Origin: Psychrobacter sp. JCM 18901
GTDB taxonomy: Bacteria; Pseudomonadota; Gammaproteobacteria; Pseudomonadales; Moraxellaceae
NCBI RefSeq assembly: GCF_000586435.1
Contig: NZ_BAWH01000001.1
Span: forward strand, 124,001 to 188,000
DNA: 64,000 nt
Direction: 5' to 3'
The translations under genes and the position numbers were made by a program. Below, in pieces: positions 40,355 through 51,440 of the stretch. Position 1 is the first letter of the stretch. The number at the start of each line of letters is the position of its first letter. The notes under the pieces were generated by a model, which worked only from the letters and a program-made list of their open reading frames with translations, searched no databases and was not told the origin of the DNA.

Positions 40355-43154
40355 ATGTCTAGTATCCCATCATCAGTATCATCTGCTACCAATCACTCTT
40401 ATGAAGACACCTCTATCATCGAAGGCTTAGTGCTTCCATTGGCTAACCACTGCTTTCACTGTGGTGACCCTGTACCTCAGCCACCGTTTTATGCTGAGAT
40501 ATTAGGTCAGTCACGAGAGATGTGTTGTATGGGCTGTCAGTTAGCTGCCCAAAGCATTGTAGAGGCTGGTCTTGAGCAGTATTATCTTGACCGTTCAGAG
40601 ATTAACCGTACGGCAAGTTTGCCAACTCAGCTGACGCGTCTCGAGGTCTACGATCATGACGAGATAAAATCACAGTTCGTTTACGCGCAAGATGGCATGT
40701 CAGTAGCAGAGCTGTCTGTTAATAACTTACGCTGTGCTGCCTGTACTTGGCTGATTGAGTCGCGTCTCGATGAGCTAGAGGGTATTGGTAAATGTCAGGT
40801 AAATTTGACCAACCAACGTATGCGGGTCATTTGGGATGAGAACAAATTACCCATCAGTCGCATTTTAGCGGTCATCAACGAAATCGGCTACGAAGCCAAG
40901 CCTTATCGCCAAGATACACACGAAGCCATGCTGGCACGTCATAATAATCAAATGCTATTGCGTCTCGGCATCGCTGCACTAGGTTCGATGCAAGCCATGA
41001 TGTATGCCGTTGCGCTTTATTTTGGTGAATATAGCGACATGTTGATATTTCAACGTGACTTTTTGCGTTGGGTGTCTTTATTTGTTAGTACGCCTGTTTT
41101 CTTTTATGCTGGTATTCCTTTTTTTTACCTCTGCATGGTCAGCGATTCGTGCCCGCCAAGTCAATATGGATGTGCCCGTCAGTCTTGCATTGATTATTAC
41201 TTTCTTTGCCAGTCTCTACGCTACCATCACTGGGCAAGGAGAGACATACTATGACTCGGTCAGCATGTTTATTTTCTTTTTGTTGGCAGGGCGTTATATC
41301 GAGCATAACGCACGTCTAAAAGCTGCGACTATGGCTAATGATTTGGTCGTAGTTGAGCCGGTATTAGTACAAAAAGTCGCTGAAGACAAATCAGCAGCTG
41401 AGCATATTTTACAGCAGCTGAAAGAAAATACGTCTCAACAAGATGAAGCTATCGAAGATAATGCTCAAAAGGGTTCGAGTGTAGCGGCTGAATTTATGCC
41501 TGACTTTATGCAGCGTATGGACGCCAATGTTCATCAGCTCACATCACGTATCGCTCAAGACTGGCAGCAGGCACGCAACAAACAGAATGCGCAATCACAA
41601 GCAGAAGACGATATAGAGTTAAAGAAAATGGTCACCGCTCATAGTTTACAGGTGGGTGACATCATTTTAGTTGAAGCGGGCTCTGAGATTATCAGTGACG
41701 GCATCTTGCTAAGTTCTACTGCAACGGTGTCACAAAGTCTACTGACTGGCGAAGGTGATTTAATCATCAAATCCCAAGGTGATTATATCGTCGGCGGTGC
41801 ACAAAACGATAGCCAGCCGTTCGAAATGCTCGTCACCGCCTTACCAAAAGACAGTCAGATAGGTTTAATTGATCGATTGATGAATCGTGCCATGAGCGAA
41901 AAACCCAAACTGGCGCAACAAGCAGATAAGCTGGCACGTTGGTTTGTCGCGCGTATTTTGGTTTTATCCGTCTTAGTATTTGTCGGCTGGTATATTGTTG
42001 ACCCAAGCCAAGCGATTTGGGCTACCGTAGCAGTCTTGGTGGCTACTTGTCCTTGTGCGCTATCGTTGGCGACACCGATTGCCTTGACCGTCTCAACCAA
42101 TCGTCTGGCAAGCTATGGTTTTTTGACGACGCGTGGCCATACCTTACAAACGCTGGCTGAAATCACGCATGTCGCTTTTGATAAGACAGGCACGCTGACT
42201 TATGGCAAACCAAATTTATTAAATATCGAGTTAATAAGACCAAAAAGCCAGACCGAAATTGACGATTTATCATTAACAGCGCAAAAAGATACGCTGCTGG
42301 CAATTGCAGCTGCACTAGAAGTAGGGAGTCGTCATCCAATTGCCCACGCGTTACTGACGGCGGCCTATCAGTTACACCTGCCATCGACGCAAGCCGTACA
42401 GCATTATCCAGCAGGCGGTGTAGAAGCAATGATTGATGGCACTGTATATCGAATCGGTCACAAGGACTTTGCGTTAGATAAAACAGATAATAGCGTCAAT
42501 GATATAGATGCTAGTAATGATTTAACCATCGATCTAGTAGCGCAACGAGCCAGCTCAGCAGTGGTATTGTCTTATCAAAATACAGATAGCAAAAAATGGC
42601 AGGCGCTGGCATGCTTTTATTTTAATGACAAGGTACGTGATAGTGCGCAGTCGATGCTCGATACGCTCAAAGGACTAGGTATCGAGTCTGTTATGTTGAC
42701 AGGTGACCCAAGCCCGCAAGCGCTAGTGATGGCTGATAGTTTAGGTATGCAAGCTGCATACAACGGACTATCACCGACTGATAAGGTCAACCATATTCAG
42801 CAGCTGCAATCCAAAGGAGCTGTGGTGCTAATGGTGGGTGATGGTATCAATGATGCACCAGTATTAGCAGCAGCAGACGTTTCGACTTCGATTGCAGGTG
42901 CGGCAGACTTAGCACAAGTATCTAGTGATAGTATTATCTTAAACGGACAAATAGAGGCCATCACTGCGGCTAAACGTATCTCTGATAAGACGGAACGTAT
43001 TATCAAGCAAAACTTCCGTTGGGCACTCGCTTATAATAGTATCGTCCTGATACCAGCGGCTTTAGGTTATGTACCACCTTGGCTTGCTGCAATTGGTATG
43101 TCGCTCAGTTCGTTATTTGTCGTGTTAAATGCATTACGCTTAAAACGTGCTTAG
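40355..43154 (+). CDS. ccoI: Heavy-metal P-type ATPase, CcoI/FixI type (one frameshift)
   Basis: A copper exporter of the kind needed for cbb3 oxidase assembly. The N-terminus has a Cys-rich zinc-finger-like segment (CFHCGDPVP, CCMGCQLA) and one HMA domain with CAACTW. Membrane helices follow. The T8 run 41119-41126 breaks the frame; one T fewer gives GIPFFTSAWSAIRARQV. Then come the A domain (LLTGEGDL), the metal-site helix CPCALSLATP, the P-domain DKTGTLT, HPIAHALL and GDGINDAPVLAAAD. The corrected length is about 933 residues, longer than the roughly 800 I would expect. A Gln/Glu-rich insert of about 90 residues before the A domain explains the excess. No cco oxidase genes are nearby. Confidence 0.88.
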
Positions 43155-43202
43155 TCTCTTTAAAAAGCATTTAATATAAACAGGTCTGTAAAGTTTGCTC
43201 AT

Positions 43203-43240
43203 AAAAAACCGCCTTCCATCAAATGAAAGGCAGTTTTTTT
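43203..43240. terminator. Bidirectional terminator between ccoI and the Bax-inhibitor gene
   Basis: AAAAACCGCCTTCCAT and ATGAAAGGCAGTTTTTTT form a stem with two mismatches and A/T tails on both sides, between convergent genes. Confidence 0.7.
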
Positions 43241-43273
43241 CTATACAGAGATACAGTTAAGTAGCTCTTACAA

Positions 43274-43994
43274 TTAGTCTTGTAGATAGCTTAATAGACG
43301 CATAAATTCGATATACATCCAAACTAGGGTCGCAAGAATACCAATACTGAACAACCACTCGTAATCTTCAGAAACACCCATCGCCACACCGCGATCAATA
43401 TTATCAAAATCTAATAGCAAGGTGAAAGAAGCGATAACGATGACAAATAAGCTAAAGCCAATAGCGATAGCGCCACCTTCAAATAGGAACGGTAGTGATG
43501 AACCAAACGCTAAAGAAAGTACCCACTGTGCTACATAAACAAGCATAATGCAATAACTGCCGAGGTCACGATAGAGCGGAACTTTTCAGTAACCTTAACT
43601 AGACCTGAACGATATAACCCAAGCATAACTGCAGCTGTGACAAAAGTTGCGCACATTGCCGTGACTGGTACCGTTGGATACATTCTCATGAAAAATAATG
43701 AGATGCCGCCCAAAAAGATACCTTCTAGCAAGGCGTAAGGCACTGCCAAGGTTTTGGCTTTTTGCGGCTTGAAGGTAATAAAAAGCGCCAGAACAAACGC
43801 AGCAATCATGCTACCAAAGGCTGCCATCGTAATAAAACCTTGCGATAAACCTGCCATAAGCGCATAAAAGAAAAAGCCCACACCAGTAATGCTGATAAGC
43901 CAAGTAACAAACTGGTCTTTTGAATTACGCCCTTGACCGTCATTGGATTACCGCCGATCGCAAGTTCTGCGCGACTGACAATAGGATTGGCCAT
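43274..43994 (-). CDS. Bax inhibitor-1 family membrane protein (two frameshifts)
   Basis: Starting MANPIVSRAELAIGGNPMTV, the protein is almost entirely hydrophobic, with about seven helices, including MAAFGSMIAAFVLALFITF, LEGIFLGGISLFF and WLFSIGILATLVWMYIEF. The frame breaks at TTTT 43917-43921 (restoring QKDQFVTWLISITGVG) and near 43548-43550 (restoring LVYVAQWVLSLAFG). The corrected length is about 240 residues. The N-terminal MTVxGVI motif points to the BaxI_1-type subfamily rather than E. coli YccA. The family includes calcium-leak channels; the bacterial role is unclear. Confidence 0.8.
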
Positions 43995-44313
43995 ACATAA
44001 GTCCTTAATAATAAGATATAAAAATAGTAATGATAGTTACTTTAGCAAAACCGCCATTATTGTCAACTGTGTTTGCGTGACAATTGCTGCGGTGCAACCT
44101 TAGACTGCTCATTGGCTAGCGCATCGAGCTACTGTATCGCTCAATACGCTAATTGAAAAACTGAACAGAAAGATCTGACTAAGTAAAACATTCGATAGCT
44201 TTTATATGGGGTCAGTTACGACAGTTAACAACGATAATTCATAAACATGCTAGTCTAAGCGCGCATTTATCGCTATCATTACCTTGTACTTTACCGTTAT
44301 ACCGAGTCGTTTT
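43995..44313. other. Divergent intergenic region between the Bax-inhibitor gene and nadK
   Basis: 319 bases without a gene or clear repeat. It should hold both promoters, but I see no convincing consensus pair. Confidence 0.3.
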
Positions 44314-45315
44314 ATGGAAAACTCAGCGCAGTCAGCAAGATTGCCACACTTACATGAATCAGAGCTATTCCACGCTATTAAAAACCCCGCCTTTAGCGTA
44401 TTGGTCTAATGGGCCGTGCTGGTAAACGTAGTGTCACTCAAAGCTTGGTACAGATTGCCCAAACCGTCAATGATATGAATTTGACTTTGATAATGGATGT
44501 ACAAACAGCCAATTTACCAACGCTTGACCTCACAGATATAGAAAGAGTCAAAATCGTCAAACGTGGTTTGATTGGTGAGATTTGTGATTTGGTTATTGTT
44601 GTTGGCGGTGATGGTTCGATATTACATGCCGCTGAGGCGCTAGCACGCTACCGTGTACCTGTATTAGGGGTTAACCGTGGTCGTCTAGGATTTTTAGCAG
44701 ACGTAAAACCTGATGAGCTGCCTTCAAGTTACGCCAAGTATTGATGGGAGACTATCAACTGGACATCGGTTTTTATTGACGATGGAGATACGAGAAGGTC
44801 GCAAAATTATCCATGAAGACATGGCCCTGAACGACATCGTACTGCATGCTGGTAAATCCGTACATATGATTGATTTTCAGATGAAAATTGATGGACATGA
44901 CGTTTATAGACAGCATAGTGATGGCTTAATAGCGGCAACACCGACTGGCTCTACTGCTTATGCCTTATCAGGCGGCGGTCCAATCATTCATCCGAGTATG
45001 GATGCTATTTGTCTGGTGCCAATGCATCCCCATACGTTATCTAGCAGACCGATTGTGGTCAGCGGTAATAGTGAGGTCTGTATTCGTATCCACGAAGACA
45101 ATCGTACTCAACCGATGGTGAGTGCAGATGGTAAGCCAAGCGTGCCACTTGAGCAAGAGCAGCGCCTACATATTCGTAAGCATCCTGATAAGCTTACCTT
45201 GTTGCACCCACCTGGGTTTGACTTTTATGAGGCCTGCCGTACAAAGCTGCACTGGAACGTACATGCCGAAGAATTCAGTCTTGATGTCGATGATGATATT
45301 ATAGACGATGAATAA
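44314..45315 (+). CDS. nadK: NAD kinase (three frameshifts)
   Basis: NadK makes NADP from NAD and is essential. From ATG 44314 the frame gives NPAFSVL, then shifts near 44404-44408 (one G lost) to [15 protein letters not shown]. The catalytic GGDGS motif is in [20 protein letters not shown], followed by [12 protein letters not shown]. Near 44729 and 44763 two lost bases hide [20 protein letters not shown]. Then come [11 protein letters not shown] and [16 protein letters not shown], the second hallmark motif. The corrected protein has about 334 residues, longer than E. coli NadK (292), with a distinctive N-terminal arm and an acidic C-terminal tail ([10 protein letters not shown]). Confidence 0.92.
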
Positions 45316-45370
45316 GCGTATCTATTAGACCCAAATATGATACAAAAAATGGTAGTGGAGAGTAGGTAAG

Positions 45371-45682
45371 ATGGATAAACAAACAATACTAGCAAGTCTA
45401 ACGCCCGAAGTGGTTGATAAATTTCGTATGGCGATTGAGCTAGGTAAATGGCCTGACGGTCGTAAGATTACCGCTGAGCAGCGTGAGACTTGTATGCAAG
45501 CAGTGATGGTATGGGAGCATGAGCATCTGCCGCCAGCCGAGCGTACAGGTTATATTCATAAACCGGTAAAAGATGATGGTTCTGTCGTTGGTGCTGAATG
45601 TGACGTCGAGCACGAGCATCACTATCCTAATATGCCGAATCCTAAAGGCGCGGTACAGCCTGTTAAGTTTCGTGATAAATAG
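45371..45682 (+). CDS. DUF1315 (YeaC-like) protein
   Basis: A 103-residue soluble protein with the family core SLTPEVVDKFRMAIELGKWP and DGRKITAEQRETCMQAVMVW, which closely resembles E. coli YeaC. The C-terminal extension is His/Glu-rich (ECDVEHEHHYPNMPNPKG) and could bind metal. It starts 55 bases after nadK, probably in the same transcript. Function unknown. Confidence 0.85.
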   Translation: MDKQTILASLTPEVVDKFRMAIELGKWPDGRKITAEQRETCMQAVMVWEHEHLPPAERTGYIHKPVKDDGSVVGAECDVEHEHHYPNMPNPKGAVQPVKFRDK

Positions 45683-45726
45683 ATCTATAAATAAGTTGTA
45701 ATAGTTGTTATAAAAACACTCATCAT

Positions 45727-45757
45727 AAAAAGCCACGCTATATAGCGTGGCTTTTTT
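45727..45757. terminator. Bidirectional terminator after the DUF1315 gene
   Basis: AAAAAGCCACGCTA and TAGCGTGGCTTTTT form a perfect stem with a two-to-four-base loop, followed by T on the plus strand and by A on the other side for the convergent HopJ gene. Confidence 0.85.
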
Positions 45758-45761
45758 TACT

Positions 45762-45797
45762 TTATCAATAATTAAATTATCAATAATTAAATTATCA
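45762..45797. repeat. Tandem duplication of a 15-base unit
   Basis: TTATCAATAATTAAA occurs twice head to tail (45762-45776 and 45777-45791), plus the first six bases of a third copy. It lies between the terminator and the HopJ stop. Confidence 0.85.
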
Positions 45798-45822
45798 GAA
45801 ATAGCTTAATCATTATAGACGA

Positions 45823-46197
45823 TTAAATAGCAGTCGTATCGACACTAGGACGAACCGTTAGCGGGTTCTTTTGCATCAAAAATCCTTGCCAGCCCCAATG
45901 TAAAAAATTACGGATATTGGCATGATCGGTACCGTTAGGCGTTGCTTGAACCTTGGCATAATGCTCGCCAAATAGTTTAAGCGTGTCCAATTGGTTCAGA
46001 CCATGGTGCTTAGCAAAACCAAAGATCTTTGCGCTACCTTCGTTCTCACCGGCTGCATTATGTACCATCCCATTTACAAAAGGGGCAGGTGCATAGCGAT
46101 AAAAATCATCGATAAAGCTGATGACATCATTGAATCCAATGGCTTTTTTGTTCAAACCATTAAGTAATGCCGATACATCTGATTGGCGGATACTCAT
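45823..46197 (-). CDS. HopJ family protein
   Basis: A 124-residue soluble protein. It shows features I associate with the HopJ family: FIDDFYRYAPAPFVNG, NAAGENEGSAKIFGFAKHHG, TLKLFGEHYAKV and NIRNFLHWGWQGF. The family was named after a Pseudomonas type III effector candidate, but it is widespread in bacteria without type III secretion, including here where no secretion genes are present. It is more likely a housekeeping protein. No signal peptide. Confidence 0.82.
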   Translation of the reverse strand: MSIRQSDVSALLNGLNKKAIGFNDVISFIDDFYRYAPAPFVNGMVHNAAGENEGSAKIFGFAKHHGLNQLDTLKLFGEHYAKVQATPNGTDHANIRNFLHWGWQGFLMQKNPLTVRPSVDTTAI

Positions 46198-46298
46198 AAA
46201 TAAATGACCTCAGAGCAGATTAAAAAAACAATATAATATTTATGTGTGCTCAATGATGGTAATAGCCGTTGAGCGTTCAGCATTATAATTTAGCTAGC

Positions 46299-46544
46299 TT
46301 AGCGATTAAAGTAGTCTTCGTCATCAAACGAAGGCGAAAAGTTGCCTTGCTCAAGATGCTGCATTTGCGACTGTACAGAACGCTCATGCTGAATACGTTG
46401 ATAAATCTCTTCGCGGTGTACTGCAATATCTTTAGGTGCGTTTACACCGATACGTACTTGATTGCCTTTGACGCCTAGAACCGTCACACTTACTTCGTCG
46501 CCAATCATTAGCGTTTCGCCCACGCGGCGTGTCAAAATTAACAT
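46299..46544 (-). CDS. csrA: Carbon storage regulator CsrA
   Basis: CsrA binds GGA motifs in mRNA leaders and controls translation. The 81-residue protein begins [20 protein letters not shown] and has the RNA-binding segment [19 protein letters not shown]. It is longer than E. coli CsrA (61) because of a Gln-rich and acidic C-terminal tail ([19 protein letters not shown]). It lies downstream of lysC on the same strand, the conserved alaS-lysC-csrA order. A 423-base gap and a terminator separate it from lysC. Confidence 0.95.
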   Translation of the reverse strand: MLILTRRVGETLMIGDEVSVTVLGVKGNQVRIGVNAPKDIAVHREEIYQRIQHERSVQSQMQHLEQGNFSPSFDDEDYFNR

Positions 46545-46967
46545 GCGTCACACTCCTTATGTCGCATCAACAAATTATTACTCATCAGATTACTTCTCAA
46601 TTGCAGAACATCACCGCAGCACCAAACACGCAATATAACCATTATCACGATGCCAGATATCGTGCCAATAGCGGTAATGATAGGTAGATTCATTTAGCCC
46701 AAATGAAAGCCCCATTATAGGCGGCATAACAGATACTGTCACGGTTTTTCACAAAACTATTAGGTAAATGCTCATTTCAACTATGCTAAAAAATAAAAAT
46801 AGGACCTAAAAAGATCCTATTTTATTTAAGTACTGTATTTATTTGGATATTATTAATTTAAAAGCTATTAATCCATATGCTGTTTATCTACATACTATAT
46901 AAAGTCATTAATAGCGGTTAATAGATAACCATCAATGCTAATGCTATATTTTAACAGTTTTTATGTC
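46545..46967 (-). other. csrA leader and lysC downstream region
   Basis: 423 bases without a gene. The lysC terminator is at 46796-46823. The csrA ribosome binding site is AAGGAGTGTGACGC, containing a GGA that CsrA itself might bind. Confidence 0.4.
46796..46823 (-). terminator. Rho-independent terminator after lysC
   Basis: On the minus strand AAAATAGGA pairs with TCCTATTTT with a ten-base loop, followed by a T-rich tail. It is 145 bases beyond the lysC stop. Confidence 0.7.
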
Positions 46968-48254
46968 TTATAGCCCAGCGATTTTGCTTTCGCCGTCTTC
47001 ACGATCTAGGCCAAATGCCGTGTGCAATGACTTAACGGCTTTTTCTAAGTGTTGATCTTGAATCAGAACCGATACTTTGATTTCGCTGGTTGAAATCATT
47101 TGGATATTGATGTTGTTTTCAGCGAGTGTTTGGAACATGAGGCTAGCGACACCTGCGTGTGAGCGCATGCCAACACCAACTAGTGACACTTTGACGACTT
47201 CACTGTTGCCCAATATTTCTTTGGCGCCAATTTCATCTTTTACTTCTTCGTTAAGCACTTTTAGCGTCTTATCTAAATCAGTGCGGTTAACCGTAAAAGT
47301 AAAGTCAGTAGTACCGTTATCCGAAAGATTTTGTACAATCATATCGATTTCGATATTGGCACGACCAATTGGGCTTAAGATAGCAGAGGCGATACCAGGA
47401 TGGTCAGGCACGCCGCGTACTAAGATTTTTGCTTCGTCTCTGTTGAACGCGATACCTGAGATGATTGCCTGTTCCATATTGTCTCCTTCGTCTATCGTTA
47501 TTAGGGTACCCACGTTGTCTTGAAACTCTTGGTCAAAGCTACCGTCTGTGTTTTCATCAAAGCTAGAGAGTACACGTAGCGGCACGCCATATTTACCAGC
47601 GAATTCTACTGAGCGAATTTGTAGAATCTTAGAGCCAAGACTTGCCATTTCAAGCATTTCTTCAAACGTAATTTTTTCAAGCTTTTTGGCTTTTGAGGTC
47701 ACACGAGGGTCAGTGGTATAGACACCATCGACATCGGTATAAATTTGACACTCGTCAGCGCCTAAGGCTGCAGCAATCGCCACACCTGTGGTATCAGAAC
47801 CGCCGCGTCCTAATGTGGTCGCGTTGCCTTCTTCGTCAATACCTTGGAAACCTGCCACAATAACGATATTGCCAGCATCTAATTGCTCGCGTATGTTTTT
47901 GTCATCGATACTTTCGATACGGGCTTTGTTATGGGCGTTGTCGGTCTTAATCGCTACTTGGCGACCAGTCATTGAACGGGCACCAATACCAAGCTCTTTA
48001 ATCGCCATAGCGAGTAGTGAGATAGAAACCTGCTCACCTGTTGAGACCATTTGATCGTATTCGCGAGGATCAGGTTGCGTGCTAATTTGGCGAGCTAGAT
48101 CAATCAAACGGTTAGTTTCGCCGCTCATGGCTGAGACCACGACGACCACTTGATGACCATTGTCATGCCAGCGTTTGACTCGTTTGGCGACGTTTTTGAT
48201 GCGGTCGATACTGCCCATCGAGGTGCCGCCGTATTTCTGTACTATTAACGCCAT
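46968..48254 (-). CDS. lysC: Aspartate kinase
   Basis: Aspartokinase begins the lysine, threonine and methionine pathways. The 428-residue protein starts ALIVQKYGGTSMGSIDRIKN and contains VVVSAMSGETNRLIDLA, GFQGIDEEGNATTLGRGGSD and TDVDGVYTTDPR. Two ACT domains at the C-terminus (ISGIAFNRDEAKILVRGVPD; SLVGVGMRSHAGVASLMF) bind regulatory amino acids. Length and ACT layout match the Pseudomonas-type monofunctional enzyme. The upstream region lacks a recognisable lysine riboswitch. Confidence 0.95.
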   Translation of the reverse strand: MALIVQKYGGTSMGSIDRIKNVAKRVKRWHDNGHQVVVVVSAMSGETNRLIDLARQISTQPDPREYDQMVSTGEQVSISLLAMAIKELGIGARSMTGRQVAIKTDNAHNKARIESIDDKNIREQLDAGNIVIVAGFQGIDEEGNATTLGRGGSDTTGVAIAAALGADECQIYTDVDGVYTTDPRVTSKAKKLEKITFEEMLEMASLGSKILQIRSVEFAGKYGVPLRVLSSFDENTDGSFDQEFQDNVGTLITIDEGDNMEQAIISGIAFNRDEAKILVRGVPDHPGIASAILSPIGRANIEIDMIVQNLSDNGTTDFTFTVNRTDLDKTLKVLNEEVKDEIGAKEILGNSEVVKVSLVGVGMRSHAGVASLMFQTLAENNINIQMISTSEIKVSVLIQDQHLEKAVKSLHTAFGLDREDGESKIAGL

Positions 48255-48611
48255 AAAAATCTACCTATTTATTCAATAATGACTTTTTATTGTCATTGAT
48301 GAGAGTCAATGTGATACTCGCCAATGCTTGTATAGATAAAGCCAGATGATAAGAGTTATGCCTTTAGGTTTTTCATTCTTTTAATGGTATGTATCAACCT
48401 TATAGAATGAACAATATGCCCAAACGTTGACCTTTATACCATATCTACCGCATAACTTTAAGCCTCAGGAGCGCTTAGATGTATGGCGATTGGTTATAGT
48501 AGTTATAACCAATCACGTATTTTATGCGTAGTAGAGTAAAGCTATGCGATAAATATAAGGTACATTGTGACGCGCTATACCAATATATTCGCTAGATTAA
48601 TATTCACTAGC
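48255..48611. other. Intergenic region between alaS and lysC
   Basis: 357 bases without a gene. It contains a perfect 11-bp hairpin at 48488-48514 (GATTGGTTATA with TATAACCAATC, five-base loop) with no T tract, which may end alaS transcripts or bind a regulator. Confidence 0.4.
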
Positions 48612-51286
48612 TTAGCTAAGCTGGGTTTCAATCCAAGCAGATAGAGCGCTGATAACCGCTGCACTGTTACCAGACTTCGGTGCGCCACCTTGTGCGTAGT
48701 CAGGCTTACCGCCACCTTTACCACCAAGCTCACCTGCCAAATGACGAATAATATCACCAGCCTTCACTTTGGCAGTGACAGGTTTTGCGACGCTTGCTGC
48801 GAGTGCTAATTGGTCATCTTTATCACCAATCAATACAATCACGCTATCAGGCAGTTTTGATTTGATATCGTCCATCAGTGTACGGATGGATTTACCATCG
48901 ATACCACTTAAGGTGCTGATAAGAACTGGCGTACCTGCGATCGTTTGTACATCATCAAGCAAATTGGCTGCTTGAGCACTGGCGATTTTTTTGTTGCAAA
49001 CGCTCTAGTTGTTTTTCTAGGTCACGTTGCTTATCAGCCATAGTACGGACACGCTGCGCTACTTCAGGACGTTTTACTTTCAGCTGACTTGCCAACTCAC
49101 TTAGCTGTTGCTCGCTTTGCTGAATGTTTTTGACCGCATTCATACCTGTGACAGCTTCAACTCGGCGGATACCAGCCGCAATACCAGACTCACTGGTGAT
49201 TTTTAGCACACCGATATCGCCCGTACGCTGTACGTGCAAGCCACCGCATAGCTCGATAGAGAAAGGCTTGCGCTGACCATCAACGATACGGTCTGTACCC
49301 ATGGTTAGGACTCGAACGTCACTGCCGTACTTTTCGCCAAACAGTGCCATAGCGCCTTGACTCATCGCTTCATCAATCGACATGTGCTCGATGCGGGCAG
49401 GGGTGTTGGCTTGGATTTGCTCATTAACGAGACGTTCGACACGCATGATTTCAGCGGCGCTAACAGGCTTGTCATAAGCAAAGTCAAAACGTAACACTTC
49501 GCTTGAGACCAACGAGCCTTTTTGCGTGACCGCGTCGCCTAGCACTTCTCTTAGCGCTGCATGCAATAGGTGAGTGGCCGAGTGGTTTTTGGCACTGGCT
49601 GCACGAATGCTAGACAGTACTTGCGCTTCAGCGGTTTGCTTAGTGCTGATATCGCCCATGGTGACGACACCATAATGGATAATCGCCTGACCAGATTTTT
49701 TTGGTATCTTGCACTTCAAAGACACCAGATGCTGTACGGATTTCACCAAGCTCACCAACTTGCCCACCACCTTCAGCATAAAATGGGGTGCGATCTAATA
49801 CCACAACGCCTTCCATGCCTTCTGTTAAGCTGTCTGCTGGGTTGCCGTCTTGATAAAGCGCGTCAATAGTCACGCCGTCTTCTTCAAGCTGCTCATAGCC
49901 GATAAATGTCGTTGGCGTTTCTACTTGGATGACACTGCTGTAATCGACGTCAAACTTGCCAGCATCACGCGCACGCTCACGTTGTGCCTGCATATGCTCA
50001 TCAAATTCGGCTTCATCAATAGCAATACCACGCTCACGAGTGATATCTGCGGTCAAATCAAGTGGGAAACCATAGGTATCATAGAGCTTAAATGCCGCTT
50101 CACCAGATAGCGTATCGCCATCTTGTAAGCCTTCAAGTTCGCTGGCAAGTAAACGTAAGCCTTGTGCCAATGTTTTAGCAAACTGTGCTTCTTCTTTTTG
50201 AATAGCACTTTCGATGACGCTTTGTTTGTCTTGTAGCTCAGGATAGGCACTGCCCATTTCAGCGACGAGTGGCGCAACCATCTTATAGAAGAACTCGCTA
50301 TCAGCGCCAAGCTTGTTGCCATGACGTACCGCGCGACGAATGACACGGCGCAATACATAGCCGCGACCTTCATTACTTGGCGTAACACCATCAGCAATCA
50401 AAAATGCTACAGCACGAATATGGTCGGCGATGACTTTCAATGATGATTGTTGCTCATTATTGATCTCTAAGATGTCAGCTGCTGCATCCATCAAATGAAC
50501 AAATAAGTCGATTTCATAGTTGCCATGAACGCCTTGCATGATGGCACTAATACGCTCAAGCCCCATGCCTGTATCGACGCTAGGTGCAGGCAGTGGTAAT
50601 AGTGTGCCGTCCTTTTGACGATTGAACTGCATGAATACACAGTTCCAAATCTCAATATAGCGATCGCCGTCTTCTTCTGGCGTACCTGGCAGGCCGCCTT
50701 CGATATCGGCGCCGTGGTCATAAAAGACTTCGGTGCAAGGACCACAAGGACCCGTGTCACCCATCGTCCAAAAGTTATCAGAAGCGTAAGGAGCCCCTTT
50801 GTTATCACCAATACGAATGATGCGCTCACTTGGAATACCGATGTTTTTATTCCAAATTTCGAAGGCTTCGTCATCAGTCTCATAGATAGTGACATAGAGA
50901 CGATCTTTATCAATCGCTAACCATTTATCTGAGGTCAAAAACTCCCAGATATACTCGATGCCTGCTTGTTTAAAGTAATCACCAAATGAGAAATTACCAA
51001 GCATTTCAAAGAACGTATGATGACGGGCAGTATAGCCGACGTTATCTAAGTCATTATGTTTGCCGCCAGCACGTACACACTTTTGAGAGGTTACCGCACG
51101 TGTATAGTCACGTGGTTCCATACCCAAAAAGGTTTCTTTAAACTGATTCATACCGGCATTGGTAAATAGCAATGTCGGATCATTGTGTGGAATCAAGCTA
51201 GACGATGAAACTTGGGTGTGCTGCTTGCTTATGAAAAAATCGATAAAGGCTTGGCGAATATCGGCTGAGCGAAATGGCTGGCTCAC
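48612..51286 (-). CDS. alaS: Alanyl-tRNA synthetase (two frameshifts)
   Basis: AlaRS charges tRNA-Ala and is essential. Seen in order: [50 protein letters not shown], the editing-domain Zn motifs [11 protein letters not shown] and [12 protein letters not shown], and the C-terminal DHHA1-like part ([14 protein letters not shown]). The frame breaks at T7 49696-49702, where one T fewer gives [14 protein letters not shown], and at T7 48986-48992, giving [20 protein letters not shown]. The corrected length is about 891 residues. E. coli AlaRS has 876. Confidence 0.95.
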
Positions 51287-51440
51287 AGCGGCTCCTTACT
51301 GACGGATAGAATTGAGTAAATGACATAAAATAATTTTGCAAGCGATTTTAGCACAAACGCCCAAGCTCTTGGTACAAGAGTTATAACTACTAGGTTATTA
51401 TACGTGTGCTAGTCATTGCCTAATTTATAGAGTATGCAAA

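Noticed and set aside
41055..41254. Two separate ATPase genes instead of one copper ATPase
   Set aside because: The two frames join at a T8 run and together give the complete ordered set of P-type ATPase motifs.
48255..48500. Lysine riboswitch in front of lysC
   Set aside because: The conserved lysine riboswitch core is not seen on the minus strand, and no terminator or sequestering hairpin sits next to the start.
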